A DNA stretch of 64,000 nt from Mycobacterium terramassiliense (lineage in GTDB: Bacteria > Actinomycetota > Actinomycetes > Mycobacteriales > Mycobacteriaceae). The DNA lies in assembly GCF_900157385.1 (NCBI RefSeq), contig NZ_LT717699.1, forward strand, positions 664,524 to 728,523. Direction: 5' to 3'. The translations under genes were made by a program, and so were the position numbers. Numbering within the stretch: position 1 is the first letter of the stretch; each line of letters begins with the position of its first letter. The notes under the pieces are model-generated. The model had not been told where the DNA came from, did not search any database, and worked only from the letters and a program-made list of their open reading frames with translations. Of this stretch, positions 46,568 through 57,936 are shown one piece after another.

Positions 46568-47859
46568 CGGGGACCGGTGCGGAATCCATAGCCGCCAGCG
46601 TCGAGGAGGCCATCTCCCGGGGCGCGCTGGTGCCCGGGGCGGCGCTGCCGCCGATCCGCGAACTGGCCGGACGACTGCGCGTCAACGCCAACACCGTGGC
46701 CGCGGCGTACCGCCTGCTGCGCGAACGCGGGGCCGTCGAGGCGGCCGGGCGGCGCGGCACCCGGGTGCGGCACCGCCCGGCGACCACCCCCCGCTCGCTG
46801 CTGGGGCTGGACGTCCCCGCGGGCGTGCGCGACCTGTCCACGGGCAACCCGGACCCGGCCCTGCTGCCCATCGGATCCGTCGAGACGCCGAGGGCCGGAC
46901 CGCTGCTCTACGGCGAGCCGGCTGCCTCGGCCGAACTGCTGGAACGGGCGCGCGCCGCGCTGGCCGCGGACGGCGTCCCGGCGGATCACCTCGCGGTCAC
47001 CAGCGGGGCGCTCGACGGCATCGAGAGGGCGCTGGCCGCCCACCTGCGCGCCGGCGATCGGGTGGCCGTCGAGGATCCCGGCTGGGCCAATCTGCTGGAT
47101 CTTGTTGCGGCGCTGGGGTTCTCGCCCGAACCGGTGCGGGTCGACGACGACGGGCCGCTGGTCGCCGACGTGCAGCGCGCCCTGGCCCGCGGCGTGCGCG
47201 CGCTCGTCCTCACCGGCCGGGCTCAAAACCCAACGGGCGCGGCGTTATCCGCGGCCCGCGCGGATGAGCTGCGTGGCCTGGTTTCCGGTGCCGAGCTGCT
47301 GGTGGTCGAGGACGATCACTGCGCGGGGATTTCGGGCGCGTCGCTGCACACCCTGGCCGGCTCGACCGGGCAGTGGGCGTTCGTGCGGTCGGCGTCCAAG
47401 GCCTACGGCCCCGACCTGCGCGTCGCCGTGCTCGCCGGGGACCGGCGCACCATCGAGCGGGTGCAGGGGCGGCTCCGGCTGGGGCCGGGATGGGTGAGCC
47501 ACCTCCTGCAAGACCTCGCGGTCCGGTTGTGGGCCGACGACGGGGCGTCGCGCCTGATCGCGCGGGCCGAGGCGCAGTACACCCGCAACCGCACCGGGCT
47601 GCGCGAGGAGCTGGCTCGACGCGGCGTGAGCGCCCACGGCCGATCGGGGCTCAACGTGTGGGTGCCGGTGCCGGACGAGACGGTGGCGATCACCCGGCTG
47701 CTCGCCGCGGGTTGGGCCGCGGCGCCGGGCACCCGGTTCCGCATGCGCACGGCGCCCGGAATACGCGTCACCGTGGCCGATTTGAGATCCGACGAGATCG
47801 AACCGCTCGCCGACGGGATCGCCAAGGCCGTGCTGGCTACGGGCCGTCCGAGCGTGTAG
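46552..47859 (+). CDS. MocR/PdxR-type regulator (GntR HTH fused to aminotransferase-like domain)
   Basis: A 435-residue fusion. The GntR-type winged helix covers about residues 5-75 (SIAASVEEAISRGALVPGAALPPIRELAGRLRVNANTVAAAYRLL). The rest is a fold-type I aminotransferase-like domain with SGALDGIERALAAHLRAGD, TGRAQNPTGAALS and the PLP lysine in VRSASKAYGPDLRVAVLAG. Such proteins sense PLP or amino compounds and usually do not catalyse transamination. GTG 46552 is used. It is divergent from a PNPOx-family gene and likely regulates it and itself. The 3' end overlaps the convergent mug gene by 23 bases. Confidence 0.92.
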   Translation: MPVQYTGTGAESIAASVEEAISRGALVPGAALPPIRELAGRLRVNANTVAAAYRLLRERGAVEAAGRRGTRVRHRPATTPRSLLGLDVPAGVRDLSTGNPDPALLPIGSVETPRAGPLLYGEPAASAELLERARAALAADGVPADHLAVTSGALDGIERALAAHLRAGDRVAVEDPGWANLLDLVAALGFSPEPVRVDDDGPLVADVQRALARGVRALVLTGRAQNPTGAALSAARADELRGLVSGAELLVVEDDHCAGISGASLHTLAGSTGQWAFVRSASKAYGPDLRVAVLAGDRRTIERVQGRLRLGPGWVSHLLQDLAVRLWADDGASRLIARAEAQYTRNRTGLREELARRGVSAHGRSGLNVWVPVPDETVAITRLLAAGWAAAPGTRFRMRTAPGIRVTVADLRSDEIEPLADGIAKAVLATGRPSV

Positions 47860-48418
47860 GGATGCCGGCGGCGCGGGCTACGTCGCCGTAGGCGGCGGCG
47901 AGGCCGGACAGCGACGCGTGGGCGTTGCGGCCACTGGGATTGGGGACCACCCACAGCTCCGTCGCCGGATAGGGCGATACCTGCCTGCCCGAGCCGGCCC
48001 GGCGCTCGCCGAACGCGTCTCGAAAGGCGGTGATCCCCAGGACCGCGACCACCTTCGGGGAGTACTTCCGCACCGTCCGGTCCAGCTTCCGCCGGCCCTC
48101 GACCAGCTCCGCGACCGTGAGTTCGTCGGCGCCCGCGCTCGCCCGCTCGACCAGGTTCGTGATGCCAATTCCGCGCGCTAGCAAGTAATCCCGGTCGGTC
48201 GGGGTAAACCCGGACGAGGCGTCGATCAGATGATCGGTGATGCCGGCGCGGTAGAGGGCCGGCCAGAACCGATTGCCGCGGGGAGCGAAATGCGCCTGCA
48301 CCGCAACGGTTCTCAAGCCCGGATTGATGCCCACGAACAGTAGCCGGACGTCGGCGGAGATCAGGTCGGGCAGCGTCCGACCGCTGAACCCCTTCAGCTG
48401 TTCGCGAGTGAACCGCAC
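47837..48418 (-). CDS. mug: Mismatch-specific G:T/U DNA glycosylase
   Basis: A 193-residue protein of uracil-DNA glycosylase family 2. The active-site loop is FVGINPGLRTVAVQAHFA (GINPG), and NPSGRNAH is the second DNA-binding loop, as in Mug/TDG proteins. The GNRFWPALYRAGIT segment between them is also typical. It removes uracil or thymine mispaired with guanine in base-excision repair. The start is GTG. It begins 16 bases after the methyltransferase gene on the same strand, so the two are probably co-transcribed. Confidence 0.93.
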   Translation of the reverse strand: MRFTREQLKGFSGRTLPDLISADVRLLFVGINPGLRTVAVQAHFAPRGNRFWPALYRAGITDHLIDASSGFTPTDRDYLLARGIGITNLVERASAGADELTVAELVEGRRKLDRTVRKYSPKVVAVLGITAFRDAFGERRAGSGRQVSPYPATELWVVPNPSGRNAHASLSGLAAAYGDVARAAGIPTRSDGP

Positions 48419-48434
48419 CGCACCCGCCGGTTGC

Positions 48435-49337
48435 CTAGTCCAGATCGGCGGTCAGGTAGCCGGAGTCGCCGCCGAAGGCGGCCATCTCGTCGTTGGGCAG
48501 CTCGAACCCATGGGCGGAGTAGCACTGCTCGGTGGTTCGGATGTTCACCCGCCAACCGTGCCCGGTGAGGTACTCGGCGGCGGTGTTGCGCTCGCCGGTG
48601 TAGAACAACTCGGCCAGGTTGATGTTGGAGCCGATGCGCCGGGACCGCTCGGTCAGCCGTTGCGCCCAGTCCGAGGGGACGTTGCGCAGGTCCAGATGTT
48701 CGGTAGCGATCCGGCTGCCGGGCGCGGAAAGCGCGACGACGTTGTCGAACAGGCGATCCTGAGCCTCCGGGGGCAGATACGGGAGCAGGCCTTCGGCGCT
48801 CCAGGCCGTCGGCTGTCCGGTGTCGAAACCGGCGGCCACCAGCGCCGCGGGCCAGTCGTCGCGCAGGTCGATCGCGACCGTGCGGCGCTGCGCGGTCGGC
48901 TCGGCGCCCAGGCCCGCCAGCGTCCGCGTTTTGAAGTCGATGACCGCCGGTTGGTCGATCTCGTACACCACCGTGCCCGCCGGCCACGCCAGCCGGTAGG
49001 CCCGGGTGTCCAGGCCCGACGCCAGGATGACGGCCTGCCTGATGCCCGAGCCGGTCGCCTGCATGAAGAAATCGTCGAAAAAGCGGGTGCGCACGGTGAT
49101 CTGTTCGTTCATGGTCCGGCGGTTCAGCACCGGATCGTCGTCGCCGGGCCCGATCTCGCCATCGATCAGCTTGACGAAGGTGTCGATGCCCACCGCCCGC
49201 ACCAGCGGGTCGGCCCACGGGTCGGCCAGCAGGGGATCGGGGCCCCGGGAGGCCATTGCCCGTGACGCGGCGACGGCCGTGGCGGTCGCGCCGACGCTCG
49301 ACGCCAGGTCCCAGGTGTCGTTCTCGGTGCGGGTCAT
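48435..49337 (-). CDS. SAM-dependent methyltransferase, LCM/TIGR00027-like mycobacterial family
   Basis: A 300-residue protein of the large mycobacterial leucine-carboxyl-methyltransferase-like family: [20 protein letters not shown] at the N-terminus, [28 protein letters not shown], the SAM motif [29 protein letters not shown] and [19 protein letters not shown]. Many paralogs exist in mycobacteria and substrates are unknown. ATG 49337 is chosen because AAGGAGTT lies about six bases upstream; nine additional N-terminal codons are possible. Confidence 0.93.
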   Translation of the reverse strand: MTRTENDTWDLASSVGATATAVAASRAMASRGPDPLLADPWADPLVRAVGIDTFVKLIDGEIGPGDDDPVLNRRTMNEQITVRTRFFDDFFMQATGSGIRQAVILASGLDTRAYRLAWPAGTVVYEIDQPAVIDFKTRTLAGLGAEPTAQRRTVAIDLRDDWPAALVAAGFDTGQPTAWSAEGLLPYLPPEAQDRLFDNVVALSAPGSRIATEHLDLRNVPSDWAQRLTERSRRIGSNINLAELFYTGERNTAAEYLTGHGWRVNIRTTEQCYSAHGFELPNDEMAAFGGDSGYLTADLD

Positions 49338-49394
49338 CCGCGAACTCCTTGTCCACGCAGCCATGCGTTAGTTAGGTCATATAAGGGTTATGGC

Positions 49395-51122
49395 CTACTG
49401 TACGCGCAGGATGGCAAATGTATGACCGTCCAGCACGGTGCCCTCGGTGCCGACCTCGGGTTCGCCCCACGCGAGGACCACCTCGCCCGCCACGGGCACC
49501 GTCGCCGGCTCGGCGCCGAGGTTGCACGCGATGTGCAATGCGCCGCGACGAACGCTGATCCAGCGTTGCTCTTCGTCGTAGTCGACCGTGAGGCGTTCCA
49601 GCCATGGGTCGGTCAGGTCGGCGTCGTTGTGCCGCAGGGCGATCAGGTCCCGGTACACGCGCAGCAAGCGGGCGTGTTCGCCGGTGTCGACCTCGTCCCA
49701 CTTCAGCTTGGAACGCAAAAATGTCTGCGGATCCTGGGGATCGGGGATTTCGTCGGCGTCCCAGCCGTGCTCGGCGAATTCGGCCTTGCGCCCGTCGGCG
49801 GTGGCACGCGCGAGCTCGGGCTCGGGATGCGAGCTGAAGAACTGAAAGGGGGTCGACGCCGCCCATTCCTCGCCCATGAAAAGCATTGCCGTGTAGGGCG
49901 ACCCGAGGGCGAGCGCGGCCTTGACCGCGAGCTGGCCGGGCGTCAGGTTCTGCGAGGGGCGATCACCGAGCGCCCGGTTGCCCACCTGATCGTGGGTGCA
50001 CGTGTAGGCGACCAGCCGGGTGGCCGGGACAGCACCCGTGTCCAGCGGTCGCCCGTGCCGACGGCGCCGGAACGACGAATAGGTGCCGGCGTGGAAGTAG
50101 CCGTGCCGCAGCGTTTCCGCCAGGGTGGCAAGCGACCCGAAGTCCGCGTAGTAGCCCTGGCGCTCGCCGGACACCGCGGTGTGGATGGCGTGGTGGATGT
50201 CGTCGGCCCACTGCGCGGTCAGCCCGTAGCCGTTGCGATCGCGCGGGGTGATCAGCCGCGGGTCGTTGAGGTCGCTCTCGGCGATCAGCGACAGCGGCCG
50301 GCCCAGCTGGCTTGCCAGCCAGTCGGTTTCGGTCGCGAGCTCCTCGAGGATGTGGATGGCCGTGGTGTCCACCAGCGCGTGCACGGCGTCCAGGCGCAGC
50401 CCGTCGGCGTGGAAGTCGCGCATCCAGCGCAGCGCGCAGCCGATGATGTAGCGCCGCACCTCGTCGGAGTCGGCGTCGGCGATGTTGATGCCCTCGCCCC
50501 ACGGGTTGCTCGCCGAGGACAGGTAGGGCCCGAAGCGCGGCAGGTAGTTCCCCGACGGGCCGAGGTGGTTGAACACCGCGTCGATCAGCACGCCCAGGCC
50601 GCGCGCGTGACACGCGTCGACGAACCGGACCAGGCCGTCGGGGCCGCCGTACGGTTCGTGCACGCTGTACCACAGCACGCCGTCGTAGCCCCAGCCGTGG
50701 GTGCCGGCGAAGGAATTGACCGGCATCAGCTCGACGAAGTCGACACCGAGATCGACCAGGTAATCGAGCTTTTCGGCGGCGGCGTCGAAAGTGCCCGCGG
50801 GCGTGAAGGTCCCGAGGTGCAGCTCGTAGATCACGGCGCCGCGTTCCAACGACCGGCCCGGCCAGTCGCCGTCGGTCCACCGCGCACCGGTCGGGTCCCA
50901 CAGCTGCGACCGGGCGTGCACACCGTCGGGCTGGCGGGCCGAGCGGGGGTCGGGCAACACGGTGGGGTCGTCGTCGAGCAGGTAGCCGTACCGGGCGTCG
51001 GGCGCCGCCGCGACGTCGGCGTGCCACCAGCCGTCGTCGGAGCGGGTCATCCGGTGCACCGCGCCGTCGACGTCAAGGCGCACCACCGACGGCCCGGGTG
51101 CCCACACCCGGAACTCAGTCAT
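49395..51122 (-). CDS. treZ: Malto-oligosyltrehalose trehalohydrolase
   Basis: A 575-residue GH13 enzyme that releases trehalose from malto-oligosyltrehalose, the last step of the TreX-TreY-TreZ route. An N-terminal CBM48-like domain (FRVWAPGPSVVRLDVDGA) is followed by the barrel: VDFVELMPVNSFAG, IDAVFNHLGPSG, the nucleophile Asp in ADGLRLDAVHAL and the acid Glu in LIAESDLNDPR. YTCTHDQVGNRALGDR is the last substrate block. The start overlaps the treY stop by eight bases. It matches Rv1562c. Confidence 0.97.
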   Translation of the reverse strand: MTEFRVWAPGPSVVRLDVDGAVHRMTRSDDGWWHADVAAAPDARYGYLLDDDPTVLPDPRSARQPDGVHARSQLWDPTGARWTDGDWPGRSLERGAVIYELHLGTFTPAGTFDAAAEKLDYLVDLGVDFVELMPVNSFAGTHGWGYDGVLWYSVHEPYGGPDGLVRFVDACHARGLGVLIDAVFNHLGPSGNYLPRFGPYLSSASNPWGEGINIADADSDEVRRYIIGCALRWMRDFHADGLRLDAVHALVDTTAIHILEELATETDWLASQLGRPLSLIAESDLNDPRLITPRDRNGYGLTAQWADDIHHAIHTAVSGERQGYYADFGSLATLAETLRHGYFHAGTYSSFRRRRHGRPLDTGAVPATRLVAYTCTHDQVGNRALGDRPSQNLTPGQLAVKAALALGSPYTAMLFMGEEWAASTPFQFFSSHPEPELARATADGRKAEFAEHGWDADEIPDPQDPQTFLRSKLKWDEVDTGEHARLLRVYRDLIALRHNDADLTDPWLERLTVDYDEEQRWISVRRGALHIACNLGAEPATVPVAGEVVLAWGEPEVGTEGTVLDGHTFAILRVQ

Positions 51123-53415
51123 GCCGGCGCTCCAGCAGCACCACGGGCAGGTCGGAGAACAACTGGGCGGCCGACGTCGCCCCGCTGGCCACGGCGCCGG
51201 ACAGCGCGTCGGTCCAGGTGCCCTCGGGCAGCGGCAGTACGGTATTGCCCCAGCCCTTTTCGGCCAGCCGCACGGTCCAGCGGGTCACCGCGACGAGCAC
51301 GTCGTCACCGCGGCGAAATGCCACGACGTGCTCGCTGGCCTCGCCCTCGGCGAGCACCGGAACGTAGGCGCCGCGCAGGAACGTTTGTGGGCGCGATCGC
51401 CGCACCCGAAGCGCCGCGGTGACGACGCGAATCTTCGGGTGGCGCAGATCTTTCAGGGCGCCACGCCGCGCTGCGTAGTCGACGGCGCGACGGTTGTCGG
51501 GATCGACCAGGCTGTCGTCCCAGAGCTCGGTCCCCTGGTAGACGTCCGGTATTCCCGGCACCGTCAGCGCGAGCAGCTTCTGGCCCAGCGCGTCGCTGGC
51601 CGCGTGCGAATTGAGCTGCGCCACCAGTTCGGTCAGCTGGCCGGCCACCGGGCCGTCGAGGACGGCGTCCAGCCAGCGGTGCACCGCGCCCTCGAAGTCG
51701 GCGTCCGGGTCGTTCCACGACGTGTGCCAGGCCGCCTCGCGGATGGCCTTCTCGGCGTAGGCGTGCAGCCGGCCGCGCAGCTCCTCGGTCACCTGGCCGC
51801 CCACCGGCCAGACGCCGAAAATGTTCTGCCACAGGAATTGTCCGGTCGCCGGATCGGGGGAGGGCGCCTTCGCCTCCCAGCGGGTGAGGAACTCGGTCCA
51901 CAGCGACGGCACCTGGGACAGCACGCCGATCCGGGCCCGCACGTCCTCGCCGCGTTTGGTGTCGTGGGTGGTCAGGGTCGTCATCGTGTGCGGCCATAAC
52001 CGGGCGCGGGTGGCGGCGCTGTGGTGAAACTCGGCCAGCCCGACGCCGAAGCGATCCGGTTCGCCGCCCACCTCGTTGAGCGACACCAGCCGGGCGTCGC
52101 GGTAGAACAGGCAGTCCTCGACGGCCTTGGCGGTCACGGCGCCGCACAGCTGCTGCAGCCGGGTGGCGGACTCCCCACCGCGGGTCAGCGCCGCCGCGAG
52201 CACCTCCAGCGCGGGCCCCAATTCCGGTGATTGCGCCTGGGTTTCGGCCAACGCGGTGGGCAGCAGCGCGGCCAGGCCGGGGTAGTCGCTGCGGTAGACG
52301 CCGATGTGGGTGAGCAGGGCGGCGACCGCCTCGGGCAGCAGCGGGTGATCGGCGCCCGCCGCGGCCACCACGGCGCGCCGCAGCCGGGCCAGCTCGCTGG
52401 CCAGTGTCACCGTCGCCGCGCGGATCTTGAGTTCGGCGAGCAGCTTCGGCATGGCGTGGTAATCCACCCCGGCCGACCCGACGAGTGCGGTCAGCGCCTG
52501 CTCGCCGGCCGGCTCGACGAAAACCCCACCGACCTGGCGGAGCACGTCATAGCCGGTGGTCCCCGCCACCGGCAGCGTGGGCTCGAGCGCCTCGTCGACG
52601 GCCAGGATCTTCTCGATGACGATCCAGGCGTCCGGGCCGACCAGCTCCCGCAGCCGCTCCAGATAGCCGCACGGGTCGGACAATCCGTCGGGGTGGTCGA
52701 TGCGGACGCCGTCCACCAGCCCCTCGCCGAACCAGCGGGCGACCTCGGCGTGGCTGGCGTCGAACACCGCGCGATCCTCCTGCCGCAGGCCTGCGAGCGA
52801 GGTGATCGAGAAGAACCGGCGGTAACCGCAGACTCCGTTGCGCCAGCCCACCATCCGATAGTTCTGGCGGTCGTGCACCTGCGGTCCGGGTCCCTCGCCG
52901 GTGCCGGGCGCGATGGGCAGCGCCAGGTCGCCCAGCCGCAGCAGGTCGCCGTCGACCTTCGCCTCGGCCGCATCGTCGTCGGAACCCAAGATCGGCAACA
53001 CGATTCGGCCGTCCGCGTCGAGGTCCCAGTCGATGTCGAAGAACGCCGCGTACCGCGAACTCCGGCCGTGCCGCAACACGTCCCACCACCAGGCGTTCTG
53101 CCGCGGGTCGTCGATGCCGACGTGGTTGGGCACGACGTCGATGATCAGGCCCATGCCGCGCGCCCGCGCCGCCGCGGACAAGCGCGCCAGTCCGTCTGGA
53201 CCGCCCAGCTCGTCGGAGACCGTGGTCGGGTCGGTGACGTCGTACCCGTGGGCGGACCCGCGCGCCGCGGTCAACACCGGGGACAGGTAGAGGTGGGTCA
53301 CCCCCAGGTCGTCGAGGTAGTCCAGCAGGTTCTCGGCGTCGGCGAAGGTGAACGCGAATCCGCTGGACTCACCACGCAGCTGGAGCCGGTAGGTGGACAG
53401 GACTGGTAAGGCCAT
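51115..53415 (-). CDS. treY: Malto-oligosyltrehalose synthase
   Basis: A 766-residue GH13 enzyme that isomerises the terminal alpha-1,4 bond of maltodextrin to alpha,alpha-1,1. Visible motifs: STYRLQLRGESSGFAF (N-terminal strand), THLYLSPVLTAARGSAHGYDV, IIDVVPNHVGI, GVRIDHPDGLSDP (nucleophile Asp), WIVIEKIL (acid Glu) and TLTTHDTKRGEDVRARI. The length fits Rv1563c. It starts three bases after the treX stop and overlaps treZ, so the three enzymes are tightly co-translated. Confidence 0.97.
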   Translation of the reverse strand: MALPVLSTYRLQLRGESSGFAFTFADAENLLDYLDDLGVTHLYLSPVLTAARGSAHGYDVTDPTTVSDELGGPDGLARLSAAARARGMGLIIDVVPNHVGIDDPRQNAWWWDVLRHGRSSRYAAFFDIDWDLDADGRIVLPILGSDDDAAEAKVDGDLLRLGDLALPIAPGTGEGPGPQVHDRQNYRMVGWRNGVCGYRRFFSITSLAGLRQEDRAVFDASHAEVARWFGEGLVDGVRIDHPDGLSDPCGYLERLRELVGPDAWIVIEKILAVDEALEPTLPVAGTTGYDVLRQVGGVFVEPAGEQALTALVGSAGVDYHAMPKLLAELKIRAATVTLASELARLRRAVVAAAGADHPLLPEAVAALLTHIGVYRSDYPGLAALLPTALAETQAQSPELGPALEVLAAALTRGGESATRLQQLCGAVTAKAVEDCLFYRDARLVSLNEVGGEPDRFGVGLAEFHHSAATRARLWPHTMTTLTTHDTKRGEDVRARIGVLSQVPSLWTEFLTRWEAKAPSPDPATGQFLWQNIFGVWPVGGQVTEELRGRLHAYAEKAIREAAWHTSWNDPDADFEGAVHRWLDAVLDGPVAGQLTELVAQLNSHAASDALGQKLLALTVPGIPDVYQGTELWDDSLVDPDNRRAVDYAARRGALKDLRHPKIRVVTAALRVRRSRPQTFLRGAYVPVLAEGEASEHVVAFRRGDDVLVAVTRWTVRLAEKGWGNTVLPLPEGTWTDALSGAVASGATSAAQLFSDLPVVLLERRHD

Positions 53416-53418
53416 GCG

Positions 53419-55650
<2,232 letters not shown>

Positions 55651-55687
55651 CACTTGACCTTATCGGCGGGAGCGGTGCGGCGGCCGG

Positions 55688-57844
55688 TTACCACCAACCG
55701 GTGCTGGCCCCGATCTGCCTGCCCAGCTCGGTCGTCATGGTCCGCACGTAGGTGGGGGACAGGTGGTGGGCGCCGTGGTAGATCAGCACGTTGCCCTCGA
55801 CGGGCCGGCAGACGTCGGCGCGGCAGATCGCGTCCGACATGTCCAGGACCTTCAGCAGCGGGAACTGCGCGACGAAGTCAAGGGTCTGATTGTGGTCGGA
55901 CAGCACGTCGGAGCGCTTCACCGCGCAGGACTGCGGGCTGCCGCCCTTCTTGGCCAGGCAGTCCGCGGGGTCGAACGGTTTGCCGTCCTTGACCAGCCAC
56001 GGGGTGTCGCGCATGCCGAGGATCGGAATGTTGTTGTCGGACAACGTTTGCCAGATGCCGATGTAGGTGGCCGGCATCACGTCGCCGGCCTTGATGTTCC
56101 ACGGCCGGGTCGTCGTGGTGAACACGTAGTCCGGCCGGTCCTCGACCAGCTTGTTCATCGTGCGCTGCACCCACTCGCGGCACTGCATGTACGGGGCGTT
56201 GTTGCCCATGATCAGCGGCACTTCCTCGGTGGACAGCGGGCAACCCATCTTGAGATACGTCACCACTTTGAAGTGATGCATGCGGCCCAGCATGTCGAGT
56301 GCCGGCAGCCAGTGCTCGGCGTGCGACCCGCCGGCCAGGGCGATGGTGCGCGTGGCGGCGACGTCGCCGTAGGCGCAGTTGACGACGATCGGGTTGACGA
56401 AGTCGCTGATGCAGCCGTCCCGGGTCGAGACGGGAAGGTCCTCCTTGATCTCCAGGACGCTGGGCCGCATCGGCAGCGCCGGCACCCGCGCGTGTTCGGT
56501 CAGGGCGCGCGCGCCGGGGTAGTCCTGCGGGTTGAGGACGCTGAGTTCCTTGCCCGCGGCACGCAACACCGTGACGTGCTGACGCCAGGTGAACGACGTC
56601 GCGGTCAGCGTGACGCCGAGCAGCACCACCATCGATCCCAGCGCCATCGTCGGGCGGCGCAGGCGCAGCCACCAGGGGACCGTCGGGACCGACGCGACCG
56701 GCGCGGCGGCGGCGGGTGCCCGGTACCGCAGCGGGTCCTCGACCAGCCGCGTGGTCAGGTAGGCCAGCACCCCGGACACCACCAGCAGCACCGCGCCCTC
56801 GACGAAGCCCGCGCGCTTATGCCCGCTGTAGGACAGCCAGAAGATGAGCAGCGGCCAGTGCCACAGGTACAGCGAGTAGGCCATCGCGCCCAGCGCCACC
56901 AGGGGCCCGGTCGCGAGCACCCGATTCGGCAGCGGCATCCGGTCGTCGGCGCCGGCCCCCAGGTTGGCCCCGGCGAGGACCATCAGCACGGTGGCCCCGA
57001 CGGGGACCAGCGCCCACGGGCCGGGGAATTCCTTGACGCCGTCGATCAGCGCCCCGCAGGACACGATGGCGGCCAGCCCGGCGGTGGCGGCCGCGGTGCG
57101 CAGCCACGTCGGCCAGCGGACGTAGGGCACCAGGGCGCCGACGAGCGCGCCGAGCAGCAACTCCCACGCCCGGGCGAAACTGTCGTAGTAGGCGATCGCC
57201 TGATCGTCCCGGTGGGCGACGATCGCGTAGACGAACGAGGCCACCGTGAGCGCGCTGAGCAGCACCAAGAACACGGTCCGGAGGTGGGCGGCCCGCCGGC
57301 CGCGCCACGCGTACGCGCAGCCGGCGACCAGCAACAGGAACGCGATGTAGAACTGGCCCTGCACCGACATGGACCAGATGTGCTGCAGCGGTGTGACGGC
57401 CTCGCCGGCCCGCAGGTAATCGGACGCGCTGTCGGCCAGCTCCCAGTTCTGGTAGTAGCCCAGGCTGGCCAGGCTCTGGTCGGCGAAGGTCTCCCAGCGG
57501 GTCTCCGGTTGCACCAGGATCGTCAGCAGCCCGCAGCCGGCCAGAACCACGACCAGGGCGGGCAGCAGGCGGCGGACCAGCCGAAACACCTCGGCGACCG
57601 GCGACAGCGAAAGGTCCGGGCTGAGCGCGGCGCGCAGGATTTTTCCGCCGAAAAAGAAGCCCGACAATGCCAGGAAGACGTCCACGCCGCCGGAAACGCG
57701 GCCGAACCAGATGTGGAACACGGCGACCAACGCGATCGCGATGCCGCGCAGGCCGTCGAGGTCGTAACGATAGAAGCCCGCGGCGCGCGCAGACACCGGT
57801 CTCGCAGGGGCAACCGGTGGGCGGGGCGGTGACAGGCTCGGCAT
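55688..57844 (-). CDS. Membrane O-acyltransferase (acyltransferase-3 plus SGNH-like domain), Rv1565c-type
   Basis: A 718-residue protein. About ten transmembrane helices make up the OafA/YrhL-type acyltransferase-3 domain (residues about 25-390): YRYDLDGLRGIAIALVAVFHIW, GGVDVFLALSGFFFG, HIWSMSVQGQFYIAF and SLYLWHWPLLIFWLSY. The extracytoplasmic C-terminus resembles SGNH domains, but the usual GDSH block reads GGSHAEHW and the terminal DxxH region reads HGAHHLSP, so hydrolase activity may be altered. It likely acylates a surface glycan or glycolipid. It lies between treX and ripD on the same strand, as in M. tuberculosis. Confidence 0.93.
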   Translation of the reverse strand: MPSLSPPRPPVAPARPVSARAAGFYRYDLDGLRGIAIALVAVFHIWFGRVSGGVDVFLALSGFFFGGKILRAALSPDLSLSPVAEVFRLVRRLLPALVVVLAGCGLLTILVQPETRWETFADQSLASLGYYQNWELADSASDYLRAGEAVTPLQHIWSMSVQGQFYIAFLLLVAGCAYAWRGRRAAHLRTVFLVLLSALTVASFVYAIVAHRDDQAIAYYDSFARAWELLLGALVGALVPYVRWPTWLRTAAATAGLAAIVSCGALIDGVKEFPGPWALVPVGATVLMVLAGANLGAGADDRMPLPNRVLATGPLVALGAMAYSLYLWHWPLLIFWLSYSGHKRAGFVEGAVLLVVSGVLAYLTTRLVEDPLRYRAPAAAAPVASVPTVPWWLRLRRPTMALGSMVVLLGVTLTATSFTWRQHVTVLRAAGKELSVLNPQDYPGARALTEHARVPALPMRPSVLEIKEDLPVSTRDGCISDFVNPIVVNCAYGDVAATRTIALAGGSHAEHWLPALDMLGRMHHFKVVTYLKMGCPLSTEEVPLIMGNNAPYMQCREWVQRTMNKLVEDRPDYVFTTTTRPWNIKAGDVMPATYIGIWQTLSDNNIPILGMRDTPWLVKDGKPFDPADCLAKKGGSPQSCAVKRSDVLSDHNQTLDFVAQFPLLKVLDMSDAICRADVCRPVEGNVLIYHGAHHLSPTYVRTMTTELGRQIGASTGWW

Positions 57845-57936
57845 GGTCGACCGCCAATTTACCGAAAACCGCCACTCGCTCCCGCGGGGAGCAAGTGGCG
57901 GATGTTCGGCGCGCCGGGAAGGGCCGCGCGTGGGGT

